Assembly (NCBI GenBank): GCA_008921705.1
Contig: VFFE01009182.1
Coordinates: 1,880,013-1,944,012, forward strand
Source: Burhinus oedicnemus
Lineage: Eukaryota; Chordata; Aves; Charadriiformes; Burhinidae
Reading direction: 5' to 3'
Length of the DNA: 64,000 bases
Shown: positions 1 through 12,576 of the stretch, piece by piece
How positions within the stretch are numbered: the first letter of the stretch is position 1
Layout of the letters: every line of letters starts with the position of its first letter
Program-made: the position numbers and the translations under genes
Notes under the pieces: generated by a model
What the model saw: the letters and a program-made list of their open reading frames with translations, nothing else
What the model was told of the DNA's origin: nothing
Databases searched by the model: none

Positions 1-1793
1 GATATAATTTTCTGGGAGAAAACAATTCTACACCTCTAATAATCCGAGCAAAGAAGAGGACTATATTCACAGAAATAAGAAATGACTTTCTGGCATACAT
101 AGTTTCTACTCTCTGCAGCAGCGTATCATGTGAAAATAAATAGAAGATATATTAATAATTGCTAAAAAAGACCAAAGCAAAATCCAGATTTAAATCTGAA
201 ACATTTCAGATACATTAATGCAGGAACAGAAGCAACTAAGGAGTGCTTCGTTCAAAGTATATGTTAACCATGGAAGGTTTTAACTCAGATTATGCAGTGA
301 AATATACGGGTTCATATGCTACATCTTAATTAGTTGAAGAGGTAAAAGTGAAAAGGCTACTCTAACACCCTGGCTTCCTTCAAGAACTGTGGAAAACAAG
401 TAGTATGTTTCAAATGCATCGCAGTGTATCAGAAACTAATTGTGAAATACACAGCAAAGCAGGTAACTCTACTGTCTCATTATTTCTTTTCTAAAATTCA
501 ATTCCCATAATACTTAGGATTTGTACTGTTTGCATCCTCTAGCCTTACTAAGTTTTATGGAAATTTTAAGCGTACAGTAATGTAGGGTCAAAATTCCCAC
601 TTAAAATGAACCTTGTAATAAAACTCGTAGTATTGCATCAATACAAATCAAAAACTTTTGTTCTGGAAATTTGTGGGTGTATGTGTATCATTGAAATAAT
701 GAACATAATCACAGACCACCAACTATTCATCAAGGCTCCAGCTTTTCAGTACATCAAAAATAAACCACACCATGAAAGTCTCAAAACTCAAGCAAAGCCA
801 AAGACCTGGTTTGTGGTTTTCTCATAAATCAGAAACTGAGTTCAGGTTCATAAACCTTTGGGGAAATTTCAACCAAGTTTTCAGTGAATTTTGGAAAATT
901 ATAGTTTTTAATGAAAACTCTATGCAAATAATGGTTTTGACATTCTCATTTTTGGACACTTTTTAAATACTAATCTTGAAATAAAATTCAAGGAGCTCAT
1001 AATAAAACAAAAGACTGAACATCTTACATTAATTTTCAAATATATATTTATACACAGACACACACATACTTGGCAGATATTCTGTAAGCTGTTTCAACGG
1101 TGAAGTGTTTAGAAGATTGTTTTTTTCTTCCAGTACAAAGACTGAGAAAAATATTTAAGAAAGAGAAAAAGCATTTCTAGCATTGATTTTTTTCATAAAT
1201 AATTAAATTATTGCAGTGGGATGGGAGTAGACTGTTATTAAAAATATTTTGGACATTTTCAATATTTTAAATATGCTTCTATGGAATAAAACTTTTCCTA
1301 AAGCAGCTAGGAAATGCATTCGTGCAGCTGAACTTATATGGGAATCTCTTTTCACAGAAAAAGAATTAGATTTCAAAATTTTTATAGGTCTACCTGGGGA
1401 CGAAATTTAGAAACATGCAACCTAGTGATCATGTACTTCCATTCAGGTAGAGAAACATCTTGAGCATGGGCCTTTCACCTCCATGAAAATGTTGGGTTAT
1501 TGACTATATCTTTCTCTGTCAATGTTTTACAGGAAACTTTCCCAATTAAAATTTCTTGCATCTGATAAGTTCCCATTGCAGCCAAAGGAGTGACAATATA
1601 ATCACTGAAAAGATCTGATGTAGCTTGATAGAGCTAAGCAACGGATAATGGCAGCACATTGTTATTCACTAAAACATAAATCCCAGGTTCAATTACTTAT
1701 TATTTGAAAATCTTTCTGACTTCATCTAATACGTTTGCAATTTATACCCTAAGAATGGTCTGTCTTAAAAAAAATAAGCCTGTTTCCTACCTT
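1..1793. other. Non-coding stretch, nothing recognised
   Basis: AT-rich sequence with stops in every frame at short intervals. The longest open frames are 73 codons or fewer, and none resembles a known protein. I see no retroposon core, no tandem repeat and no RNA gene. A short run of alternating CA/TA near 1053-1066 is too short to call a microsatellite. Confidence 0.6.
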
Positions 1794-1861
1794 AAAAAAA
1801 CAAAACAAAACAAACCCCAAAACAAAAAAACCAAACCCAAACAAACCCAAAACCCCCAAAC
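1794..1861. repeat. A/C-rich low-complexity tract
   Basis: About 68 bases made almost only of A and C: runs of A broken by single C or by CCC/CCCC/CCCCC blocks. The other strand is a T/G-rich tract. There is no fixed unit, so this is low complexity rather than a true microsatellite, and it is not telomeric because the order of A and C blocks is irregular and TAA spacers are absent. Confidence 0.8.
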
Positions 1862-3331
1862 ACTTCAAATTAAGTAACAGTGATGTTTTCCAGTAATAGT
1901 GCTGATACACGTGTTCTCTCTCAGATAAACACTCTGCAGTAGATAGTAAGAATTATATGCGTGCTTTAACAGAGGAATAGCCTTGGATTTCTTTAGGTCA
2001 TGTTTCTCATAAAAAAGCTATTTCATTTGCCAATGCATTTATACTTGTCTTGTATCTCCTTATATTAGATGATTATATATGTACGTGGGCCTGAATATCT
2101 TGTTTGTTTTCACTTCTACGCAGCTCACACAAGGAGTGGCACTGTTGATACTCAATGAACCAGCCACTAAATTTGTCCTCCACAATGAGCCTGAGATCGA
2201 TAACTAATTTTGAAAACTGATTAGTTTGCAGCGGGGAAGTAGACACAGTCCGAATCTTGCCAGAGGATATAATCAGCCAGTAAATAGCAATATTAGTGCT
2301 GTAGGTAATAGGCTGGGAACAGCAGAGGAATGGAGTATGGCCCAACTCTCTAAAATAAAGGCCTTGACACAAAGGCCAATTCAAATTCTCCCTTTTTTTC
2401 TTTTAAGCCATGTGACTTGTAAATTGAACTTTATATTTATTTTTTTTTTGTGTTGGAATAAAGCTGATTTTTATCACATTCCGTGCTTGATGACTGAGGA
2501 GTACTTGTAAATGCATCCTAATAAAGCTTGCAAGTGCAGCCTTGGGTGATTATTAAAGAGCTACAGACATTTTTACAGATCTTTGCTGGTTGTGAACTCC
2601 AGATGTTTCCAACATGAAAAATGTTATGTTCTAACAGTTAATGTTGTATCACCAGCCATTCAGAAGATGTATCTTCTTATTATAGCTGGAATGTTGCTAT
2701 GGTGATAATTGTAAAACTGTGACCCAGAAGGAAGAAAACAAATGTATTTGACACAAAAGAGGGTAGGTAGTGTATCAATTAAGTCAATGAATGGGAAGAT
2801 AACAAAAAGGTAATAGGAAATTAAAAAATTATGCACGGATCTTGGATACCGTATGATATATTGTAGTTAGCACCTCCTTTTATTTTCATGTGGAATGAGT
2901 CCTCAGTTAGCTTTGTGGACAAACAGCACCCTGTCTACAGGCAGGTAGATGTCAGTACTCTCCAAAATGACAATGCTTTTCCTTTTCCACAAAGCCCATA
3001 CATAAAAAGCATCCCTAACCAAGACTTGCTCACATGTTTATATTCCCCTTTCAAAGAACCCATGGGTTTGTATGATTAATGTTTTGTATTTTGTGTTTTG
3101 GTACTGAAGACTGAAGCTGAGCATGAGAGTGGATACAAATAACTATATATTTTGAACCATCGAGCCCTGACAAACTTACAGGATTGGAACAGAAATAGAC
3201 TTCTTGTAAGTCTGGCCATGGATTATTTGGGGGACATCTATTCTTGGGATCACCATGATTCTGAATTTCTGATGAGTCTAGCAGCGGTAAATCAGCTCAG
3301 GCTTTTCACCGGAGGAGTCGCAGGGCCTTTG
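1862..3331. other. Non-coding stretch, nothing recognised
   Basis: No exon, RNA gene or clear repeat was recognised. Open frames of 94 codons on the plus strand (2226-2510) and 103 codons on the minus strand (2073-2384) overlap each other. Neither translation shows a domain or a composition typical of a soluble or membrane protein family. Confidence 0.55.
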
Positions 3332-3475
3332 GGGATTGAACCACGGAAGGACCCGATTCCTCTGCCACCTCTGCTGGCAGTCTTCTCATCACCTTGAGCT
3401 AGTTTTTCTCTCTGTCTGCTCATCCATTTCATCATTTGTTCGATGGGAATAACAGCACTGACCCTTTTTACAAAG
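3332..3475 (+). mobile_element. MIR/L2-type retroposon relic
   Basis: A degraded copy of the widespread amniote MIR/L2-type pattern, read on the plus strand. It begins with a GGATTGAACC-like block and continues through a CCTTGAGC block matching the conserved 'gacctTGagCAAGT' region. It ends with a TCTCTGT...CATCATTTGT...GATGGGAATAACAGCACTGACC block corresponding to 'cctcatctgtaaaatggggataata'. The order of blocks is right and similarity between them is low, as expected for an ancient insertion. I cannot separate MIR from an L2 or L3 tail by eye. Confidence 0.5.
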
Positions 3476-4242
3476 AGTTTTTTCAGATCGATGGATGGAG
3501 CATGCTGTTATTTTCTAAGCTCGTAAGCAGCCATATATGTGAAAAAACCAGCGACTCCCATTATAAGGGTAATGATCAAATATCCCATCTTAAGACAACT
3601 CCTATTGCTGTGGCAAACTGCAAATGGTTTCCAGCTCACAAGCAAACAAAATTTCTGGTATGTGCTGAAGACATCACCATTATCATTCATCCCAATCAGC
3701 TTGATTAGACTAGAAACAAACAACAGGAAATCATCTATCTGTGTGCACATCAGCCCTGTTTCAGGAGTCCTTGTCACTGGAAAAGAGAGTGAAGCCCTGT
3801 CTCTTGTCCTTAAATGTGTATTTTTCCATAGTTCTTGCCTACATATCAGGAAGGGAAGGAAACAGAGTAGATTACATTTCTTATTAAATTTATGTGTTAC
3901 CACAGCGTGCAATGTGCTTGGAAATAAATCACACAACAAAGGACAAAATTACAAAAAGAACTGGCACGCTGTAAATCTCTTGATGTTTTCCGATTGAAAC
4001 TGAATGTCTTTCTGCAAGTTATGCATTAGTCAAAACACTATTGAGATAAAGGCTTTCAAGTGATATTTTCAAGCCATATTAGTCGTCCTGTAGCTCTGCA
4101 CTTCACTCAGACTGGAAAGTAGCCAACAAGCATGGCTTGAAATCTGTTAGCTTATGTCTTGAGGGATTTTTTCCAGCTGTATTAAAGAATTAAGACTGAG
4201 CTCCCCAACTCTCACTGCGCTGCCTGCATGCTGATCCAGGGC
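3476..4242. other. Non-coding stretch with two overlapping long open frames
   Basis: Two of the longest open frames in the window overlap on opposite strands here: a 143-codon minus-strand frame (3508-3939) and a 152-codon plus-strand frame (3539-3997). The last 25 or so codons of the minus frame are hydrophobic and could pass for a membrane segment. I recognise neither translation. There is no CpG island, promoter, polyadenylation signal or convincing splice context, so I do not call a gene. The region may be a chance open stretch or a decayed retroposed sequence. Confidence 0.4.
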
Positions 4243-4320
4243 AGGAAAGGAAACAGAGGCATGGTGAGGTAAAGGGATTAATCCAAGGTCAGATTGAAAG
4301 TTAAATGTAGGATTTAGGCA
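4243..4320 (-). mobile_element. MIR/L2-type retroposon relic
   Basis: The plus strand reads GGAAACAGAGGCATGGTGAGG...TTAATCCAAGGTCAGA. This matches, in order, the reverse complement of the conserved core 'ggaaactgaggcacagagaggttaag...cccaaggtcacac'. The relic is therefore inserted on the minus strand. Roughly 75 bases are recognisable and the ends are vague. Confidence 0.5.
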
Positions 4321-5563
4321 TAGACACTTGCTGCTTGATTATGTTGAAGTCAGAGAAAACAGTGAAGCCCTTTTATTTTGACTTCAAAGAAATACAACTG
4401 TTTCGCATGTGGAAGTGCAACAGCATGCTATTGTGGAAGGTTTTGCATCAAGGCGAACCACAACTATGACTCAGACCAAAAAAATCTCACATTAAACTTG
4501 TCCTGGACTTTATTTCTCCACACGTATATACCTGGTTAAATAGACTCAGACTGAAGAATAAAAAACTCTAGGAAAGAAATAAAAAACAGTGGCTGAAAAG
4601 GTAAAAATAAACAGAAGGAAAGCAAGCATAGCTGGAACAAACATCTCTAGAGGCTTACATTGCCAAACAATTTGAATCAGATTGTGGTTTTTCCTTTTTG
4701 TCATTTTTTCTCCTTCTTACTAGCTGAGCCAGTGCTAGTGACAGGCATGAAGAGAAACTGTATGAGGGAGACAAAGGTCAGGATAATGGTATTACTGTGC
4801 CAGTGCAAAGAATGCTTGACTAGATGGCAAAAACTAAAGGTCATTTAATAAATGTATTTTTCATTTTCTCAATGGAAAAGCCAGGGAAATGTAAAGAATC
4901 TGCTGGAAGTACAAGCCAAGAAGATTAGTTTGATTTTTTTCATGATAATGAGGAAGAACTACCCAAGAATATTCTGTTTTGGCTGTATTAGGCCAAAATA
5001 TTCTAGTGCTTTAAAAGCAAAGCTAAACAAAACAAAAATATACCCCAGGACATTTATATTTGAGCAGTCCCTGCTAGAATAAAGACAAACCCACTCAATA
5101 CATATTCAAAACCAGTTGCCTTGCTCCTCTGGTTCTCTCATTCTGATTTTTCTCCTCTTTACCACTCACAGCTGTTAGTGAATGTACCTTGTACAGTCTT
5201 TACACCTGCACCCAATGATCAGCCCTTTCTTTCTGCACCTGTATCTTCAGAGAGGGTAGGGGTGAGGTAAGCTGTATGTGTGTATCTAGCAAGAGATTAA
5301 AACTCACGGAATACACAATTCAACAGATAGATTACAAGAAATTAAAGTGAATAACAACCTGCCAGTAAAGTTCGAGCGGGCACATGATTCTTGAGGGCTA
5401 GAATATGCCAGCATGCAATGGATGCTCCTTTTAGGTATTGCTTGTTGCATGAAAATGCAACAGAAAAGAAACATACCACCATTTTAAAATTTCATTCTAT
5501 AACAAATCCTTCTTAATACTCCTTTTGACATCCTTGAATTCCCATTCAGGCCATCAGGTGTAT
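4321..5563. other. Non-coding stretch, nothing recognised
   Basis: AT-rich, with open frames of 76 codons or fewer, and no repeat core or RNA gene that I can support. Confidence 0.55.
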
Positions 5564-5622
5564 CTTTTATAGACACATCAGTTATAGCTTTTATAGACAC
5601 ATCAGTTATAGCTTTTATAGAC
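5564..5622. repeat. 24-bp tandem repeat, about 2.5 copies
   Basis: The unit CTTTTATAGACACATCAGTT followed by ATAG occurs perfectly at 5564-5587 and 5588-5611. A partial third copy follows, CTTTTATAGAC at 5612-5622. The two full copies are identical, which suggests recent slippage or recent expansion. Confidence 0.95.
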
Positions 5623-6900
5623 CCACAGAAGAAAAAAAAATAGATCAATGCATAACCAGGACAGTACAGTAAAACTCTGGAGTTTGTGGAGGGCAGTGGT
5701 GGCGAGGACCTACAGTAAGCCAATATCCTAACCTTATCTGGTTTTGTGATGTCCAAGGACAGCAGTCAGTTCTGGCTTGCTCTGAGTAGAAATGAGTGTT
5801 TTGACAGCTAAAAGAGCAAAGAACAAAATGAAAGAGACTAGACAGCTAAAAAAGACAATAATGAAGTTTTCAAAAGACTGCCTTCATTTCCCTGTAGAAA
5901 TTTTTATTATTTGCTATATCATGGAAGATGCAAATGTACCACTGTGGTGCTGTAGCAAGAAGTACTGAGGTGCCTATGTATTACTTTGAGTTGTCTGCAC
6001 TGAGGAAGTACCTCCACTGTCATAACACAAAGCTTTACTGCCTTAAAATAATTTTTATAGTATTGATATAAGCATTCAGATTGAATGACACTGTTACTAC
6101 AAATTTTGTCCCTTTGGCACAGGGCCCTTCTAAGGTAACTCAGCCTCCCCAGCCCCTCAAGCCTACTTCCCCCTTTTCTGGTCTGGCAACTCCCTTTCTC
6201 CCTCTTTTCCTCCCAGTACCTCTGTGTATTTACTATATAAGACAAAATGACAGTCCAGTCAATAGTTGGGTCACAGCTTTGCCTCTCAGGCTCCTTCAAG
6301 TCAGCGGCTATAGCTTAGCAATGGCTTTTCTTCTTTGGTAAAGGAAAGTTCCTTGGGAGACTCCAGTCCAGAATCATAGGCAAAGCTGAGCTGTCTTTTT
6401 TGTAACCCTGAGCTTCTCAGGGTGGGTTTGACTCCAGCAGACCCTGAAGCACTTGCATGCAGGAGGCAGAAGTACTTGCGAATAAGAAACGTGTATCCAT
6501 GCATCCTCCAGGGACTGACACTCCACAGAGCATGTACACAGCAAGCAGCAAATGTGTGCCTCAGTGTATCGAATACTCAGCGAGACTTTAGGATAAAAAT
6601 TATTTATGTCACGAATATGGTGAAACAAAGCAGGAAGAAAGACAGAAGCAGAATAAAATAGGCAAGAAAGGGAGAACAAAGGCACAGAGAGAGAAAACCA
6701 GGGTAAGAGTTATGGGAGAAAAAAGAACTGTCAGGCACAAAAACTAGCTAAGCATAAGAGGAAGAATGAGAAAATCCTGTCGTACTGGTTAAAAAAAAGT
6801 ATAAAATGGAAATGTGATGCTTAAACATGCAGTAATCTCCTTTTATCCAGTATATAGGAAACAGTCAACCAATTAAAGTACACAAGTAGCCTCGGAAATA
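5623..6900. other. Non-coding stretch, nothing firm
   Basis: A somewhat GC-richer part lies near 6100-6560. Overlapping frames of up to 126 codons (minus, 5919-6299) and 103 codons (minus, 6374-6685) are present but resemble nothing known. No splice, promoter or poly(A) context supports coding use. Confidence 0.5.
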
Positions 6901-7020
6901 TTTTACCTATTTTACACTTGAGAAAGCAGAAACAATGGGCTTATATGACTTGTTCAGGTCACATATTAAGTCAGCAGTGAGGCAGATGTGGCTCTCTGAC
7001 CTACCTCCATGCAATACTTC
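6901..7020 (-). mobile_element. MIR/L2-type retroposon relic
   Basis: One of the clearer old relics. The plus strand reads in order CCTATTTTACACTTGAGAAA, then ATGACTTGTTCAGGTCACA, then TTAAGTCAGCAGTGAGGCAG, then CTGACCTACCTCC. These match 'ccattttacagatgaggaaa', 'gtgacttgcccaaggtcaca', 'taagtcagtggcagag' and the following 'ctgactcc' block of the MIR/L2/L3-type element in reverse complement, so the insertion is on the minus strand. Many substitutions indicate great age. Confidence 0.6.
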
Positions 7021-10000
7021 TTCTCCAGGGGAAGTAAAAGACATGTTTTCACTCCAACTTTTCCACTATATGCAGCACTTAGGGCCCCCAAAGGAACCAT
7101 AAATTTTGGCAGTTCCTTATTTAATGTTTGTATGCAATAGATTTAAACAGTTTGCAAATAAAGCAACTGCCCTCGGTTTTGCGGTCAGGAAAACCACATT
7201 GCATCTCACTTTTTCTATGGCTTGACATTCAGTGCACCCTGCTTCAGGTCTTTGGCATTATGTAAAAGTAGTGCAAGAGGTAAAGGTAACAAATTTCCTA
7301 GTGTTACCTTCGAAACAAGTTATGTGTAGCTCAAAACTTTGATAATTACAAGTAAAGAGGACAAGGTAGTATTGAATTCCCAATAAACACACAAATTAGC
7401 TTCCTCTCAAGGTTCATCCACTCAATTCCTTGATTTTTATCAGTCAATTAAATGGCTTGTCAGAAGAATGTAACATAGTCAATCCACATATGTGCTATGT
7501 GTTACGTACTGTCAGAACTTACTGATGCACAGTCTTGGCAGGAATGACAGTTATTATTAAACATCAGCTGGCAGAGGCAAATTGCACCAATTTTAGTCAA
7601 CTAGTAATGATCTGTAAAATTGGTAAAAACTGTAGGAGGAAAACAATCTGCCACCACACAGATTAAAATAGCGAGTGACAACCCAATAGAATATTGTGTT
7701 GCATTTGCTGAAAAACCCAGCAGAGAAACAAAACCTGTGCTCATTGACAGAGAAGGCATTGGTACACAGGAGGTATATGATATACGGTATTTTTATCCTT
7801 ACTACCCAGGAAGTGAGGGCAAACTTTGCAACTGTGACTTGGAAATGGGCTAAATGTCAGTACAAGCGAGTTCTTTAAGATGTCACATTACATACTTTAC
7901 ACAGAACAAAATGACCACAACAAAGCAGCAATTCCAGATTTGACCTTCTAGCCCCCAAATGTCAATGCCTTACAGAAAACTTATATCCCATCTGACAGAA
8001 CTGGGTGACCTTGACCCAGAGGAATAAGAGATATTGGATTAGCTAGGCATAAGAGCACAGACTTTCTGCTTTCTTTGAGAGCTTGCAAATGACTGAAGGA
8101 GAAAATAAGTAGTTTCTTGAAACTGCACAACCAGATTCTCCAGCTTGTTAAGGCTGCTTCATGCTAATGTCAGTGAGCAGCATACCCTGTGCAAAAGGAT
8201 TCTGTGGTTTCCTTAAGTTTTCTGTAATGACTTTTCCTGCCAGTGAAACCAGATCCTGCACTGTTTGACCTTGAGTGAATTATTTGACCATGATTTGTGT
8301 GCAACTTAAACATAAACTAAGAACTACACACAACATTGAAAATGTGCATGACCCAGGGATTTAGCCAGTGGGCTAGGCTTACAAGATACTTTGGCACACA
8401 GAAGGAATGCACATGCGCTGTTGATGAGCATTGCAAAAGTATGAATAACTTTGACTTTTGTAAATGTGTACATTATAACTCTATAAGTGTGTCCCAATCC
8501 CCAGTCAAAAGTTGAGCCCAAATATTTCAAAACTACCAGTATAGTTTATTACTGTATCCTACCTAAGATTTTCTGAAGCGATAAGGGACTTAACAAAAAA
8601 GTATCAACAGCTTGGAAAATTCATTTTAGGAACTGTTTTTTTGAAATAAAAACCCAACATCCTGCACTGTTACAGACTATTCCTTGCTTCTTTTTTCAGA
8701 GTGTATATTTTTTGGTAAAGCCAGGAAGGTTGCTATTCACTTACAGGCACAGCAGTAAGTCATAGTGAGAATACAGGACAAAATGACTGACGTTTCTAAC
8801 TATAAACACAGATTTTTTTCCAACTAGAGAGTGGTGCTTCTTGCTGGAGATGCTGATAAAGTTTCTGCCACAGATAGTGATGAGTGGTGTGCAATGTCAA
8901 CTTGAGATAAGGAGGTTACAACGTTGTGCAAAGGAATACCCTGAACATGGATCTCAGGGCACCAAAGCAGCACTTAACAGTACAGACCTTCCTGACTTCC
9001 TGGGGTATTTTTGACTAAATAACCGAGAAACGCATTAATAAGTTATTGACAGAATGTGTAAAAAAAAAAAAAAGAAGCTTAAAGCTAGGCTTATTGTTTA
9101 CATTTTAATTTCTACCTCTGTTGGAGATAGTTTGGATACAGAATTTGCTCTTTAGTGTAGAGTAGCAGTGGAAAAAGTTATTTATTACTCTGGTCTTCTG
9201 GTGTTTGTACAGTCAGATTTAAAACAAAAAAGTTTCTGCCAAATCTGTAGTCCTGTCAGTGCACTAGAACCAACTTTATCTATCCAACTGCTATTTTCCA
9301 TCTTTTTTGTGCACCAGTCAATACATAACTGGGCTACATCTACTCAGTCACTTTGTGCATTAGTATAGCCATAGCTATTTTAAAACTATTATTAGCAATG
9401 AAACTGTGGTAGCATGGAACTGGGCACAGGCTGCAGAACTCCCCGAAGGAGCAAGAATGTGCACCTCTGTAGTGACTCAGCTACCAGGTGTACTGGTGTG
9501 TTGAACTTCTTTAATTCTGTAAAGACTCAGTTCACACATTAGTTTTCAAACTAATTTATGCTCTCCTTTCATACTGTTTGTGGCCTTTATTTTGGTGGTG
9601 CACTCTTGCATTTTCTTCCTACACCATAACCCAATATGCCAAAACCAAATCACCTCCTCTTCTTGTAATTGTAAGGCACAGTAATAGGAGGGAAGAAGGC
9701 ACGAGCCCTTCTAGGGCCCTACGCTAAAGGGACCCTGTAGGTGAGACCCCTGCTAGCATCAGCTCACAACTGTGGCCTCCCTCCTTTGTATGCTCCAATG
9801 AATTGATCATAAGAGCCTGCATGGATGAACATCACCTACAAAAAATTAAGTCTTGTGCATCAAAGACTAAAGAAGTTAAGATGACTGGCCATGTCCACCA
9901 CTGTGGAATCTATTTTGCACCTGGAAGAGACACTTTTCTTGAGGGTTTAACCTGTGCACAGCACAGGCCACACCTTCAGATACTTTCCCTTAAACTACCT

Positions 10001-10794
10001 AATTGTAGCTGTATAACAAACTTGGGAACAAATTGTTCCCTGGATTGAAAATATTATATGAATGGAGGCAAATAATAACTTCATGCAGAAAACAACAGAT
10101 AAATTTTAAGTATGGCATGGGTGAAGACCTTAGTAAGTGGCATAGACTGTGGAAATTTCCTGAAAATTAAATACTGTATATTGTTAAAGTTGAAATCTTA
10201 TTTTGGTTCTTTATCATGTAAATGGCCATTTGCTCTTTTAGCCAAAATTTTCATATTTTTGAGGATTATTTCAGCAGTTTACATGTAAAGTAAAGATACA
10301 GAATATATGATAGACCTACAATTACACAGATGGACTGTGGAGTTATATAGAAGAGTTTAAAATCGGTCACTAAGGATCACTCATGGTTTCACTGTAAATG
10401 TTTTCTTTACAGTGGGAATCCTTTTTTTTAAAAAAAAAACAAACCAACAACCTTCATCTGAATTCATATTGGTTTTAAGCATTAGCTTATCTAAATTACA
10501 GAGCCTCTGGTCTTGGATCTATTAATTCATGAATAGTATAGCCTTGTTTGTGAAGGTTTGAGTAATAACATACCCTGTTATAAGCAGAATTTGTATAAGA
10601 TTTGCCTAAAAGTTTGTGAGACCAGAAAAGACATGATTTCTGTTCCCTTGTTCTTTTGTTTGCTTCATCATCTGAATTTAAATTACATCAGTTTCAGCAT
10701 AAGCAAATTTTTTGTTGTTATCCTTCTTTTTGGAATACTTAGGTGATTCCTTCCTGTGTAGTATTTAATGGCTAATATGAAAAAGAATTTTAGC
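7021..10794. other. Non-coding stretch with short A run
   Basis: No gene was recognised. Contents seen: a run of 15 A at 9060-9074 and short A/T runs near 10422-10440. The open frame at 7620-7853 (77 codons) lacks a recognisable domain. Nothing else can be supported. Confidence 0.55.
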
Positions 10795-10905
10795 AGCCAG
10801 ATCTTCAGAGGAATTTCAAGGCCTAATGTCCATTGCAGTTCAACAGCAATTAGCTGCCTAAATACCTAGGTCAACTGGTTTTGGAGAACTTAGAATTTAG
10901 ACGCA
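10795..10905. repeat. Probable ancient inverted-repeat element relic
   Basis: Reads CCAGATCTTCAGAGGAATTT...CATTGCAGTTCAACAGCAATTAGCTGCCTAAATACCTAGG. The order recalls a common old reptile/bird interspersed pattern whose two arms are near-palindromic: 'ccagatcctcaaaggtatttaggcgcctaa...cattgaagtcaatggga...gcgcctaaatacctttgagg'. I recall the pattern but not a family name. The match is partial, so confidence is low. Confidence 0.35.
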
Positions 10906-11735
10906 TAGATCCAGCAATTATATGCTCTTTGTCAATTTAACCTCAAAATGCTGTTCTCCTTGCTTCTAGTTTCACTTTTTGCATTCCATATGTGGTCTAA
11001 TCTAGAGCAGATGCAGCAGCTGACCAAAAAAATTCACATATAAACCTCATTATAACCAAGAAACTTCTACAGTCAAAATTCATAGCATTTTTGGTGACAT
11101 GCATAAACATATCAAGGCTTGGCTTTATGGAAGAAAAATACATTAACTTACCTCTTTCTCTTGAAAAGAATTGTAATTCTCATGTCTTAATAAAAGAGCA
11201 TGTGGGAGTGACTGGGGGTGGAGGGAAGAAGGGTGATTTCCCCCATTCTATGAGAGTCTGACAATGATTTACGTATTATTTTACCAGAGTAGGACGAGGG
11301 TTAGGAATCGTTTAACTTTCTGAACCCCTTTTCTATTCCTTGCTTGCATGCATGAGTATTTCTGTGCCTGTCACTATTTAATGTTAAGACTAAAGAGATG
11401 CAGTAGTAGGGAGAAAGCTTGAGATGATGCATCACTTGTGCAGCTTTCCAGCTCTGGTGAAGGTACCTGATGGACTGGCCTTAGCATTCTCCCTTTCAGG
11501 TTCAGAGTCTCACCACGTAGCCCCAAGCCAGCTCGCTCTAAGTACGCTGATTTGGGCATAATAGGGCTCCTTCTGGCTGTTCATTTCAAGTTTTATTTTT
11601 AATTGCTAAGGTACCTAAATATCAGGTAAGCAGAAGGCACACCTCTGTAAATACCCTTGGTGCATTCTGAGGGCAGGTATCTAAATTTGAGTAACACAGG
11701 GCTTAAGGCTAAGTAATTGTTGCATCTGACCCTAA
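10906..11735. other. Non-coding stretch, possible further relic
   Basis: No gene was recognised. Around 11607-11700 the words GGTACCTAAATATCAGGTAAG and GGCAGGTATCTAAATTTGAG echo the pattern at 10795-10905, so a second degraded copy is possible, but the similarity is too weak for a separate call. Confidence 0.4.
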
Positions 11736-11800
11736 ACATCTTTGATGTATTTATCGTCACAACAGCTCCACGAGGTAGGTGAGTGCCCTAACAGCTGGAT
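11736..11800 (-). mobile_element. MIR/L2-type retroposon relic (short)
   Basis: The plus strand reads TTATCGTCACAACAGCTCCACGAGGTAGGTGAGT. This corresponds to the 'ttaatcctcacaacaaccctatgaggtaggta' block of MIR/L2 in reverse complement. Only this block is clear. Confidence 0.45.
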
Positions 11801-12576
11801 GGCCTTACCGCTTCCTCATTCAGCTCATGGTGTTTCTAATGTTTTCTGTGGGCCTCATAATATAATTACCAGATCTTAAAAATAACTTGGAAATTTAAGC
11901 ATCAGTACTCAAACCATGGTTTCTTCTGTGCATAGGATTTGCTCAGCATGTCAGTAAGACAGGAAGTATCATTTGGGCAAAGGATATATATATTTTTTTA
12001 AAGTGTCTGGGGTTATGTAGGAAATCACATTTCAATGGAACTCCTTCTATAAAGAAGAAATATTCATTTTCAAACATCAACCTGCTGGAATTTATGACAT
12101 TACCAACAAAATACTATAGAAAATTTTGGAGTAAAAAATTATTTCCTGGCCATTGCCATGACAGTCTGGGGTACCATCAATTGAACCTGCCTTTTTTACC
12201 TTGTGAAGGTAAAAGGCAAAGTCCTTGTGAGTGAAGAACTTATCACCAATGAAACTGCAAGTGGAAGGACTAAGAGTAGTGAAGAATACAATAAGTAGGC
12301 ATGTCATTCTTTCAGAGCATTTGCAACAGGAAAAATGCCATGTCTAATCAATTTTGCTTTCCAGTAACTTTTGGGAGTAGTCCAAGTCATGAAAGCTGGC
12401 CACATTCAACTCAAAGTACACCTGCAAACCTGCGGATATTAGGATTTATTGGTATGGTTCAAGCTCACTTTTAAACATAGGTGCAGCCTGAAGTGAGTTT
12501 AGATATTACAATATTTTACAGATTCTTATAACAGATATGACCAGATCACTTATTTTCAAAGTTGGCCTTAAGCAAA
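11801..12576. other. Non-coding stretch with a hairpin
   Basis: Nothing gene-like. A short hairpin lies at 12188-12218 and is listed separately. Confidence 0.55.
12188..12218. repeat. Short inverted repeat (hairpin)
   Basis: TGCCTTTT-TT-ACCTT, loop GTG, then AAGGT-AAAAGGCA. Thirteen base pairs form if two T are bulged on the left arm. It is seen directly in the sequence. It is too short to be a typical microRNA precursor. Confidence 0.8.

Noticed and set aside
1794..1861. Interstitial telomere repeat.
   Set aside because: Contains C blocks among A runs but no TTAGGG/CCCTAA unit.
7620..7853. 77-codon plus-strand frame with protein-like composition.
   Set aside because: No recognisable domain, no splice or promoter context, and a length expected by chance.
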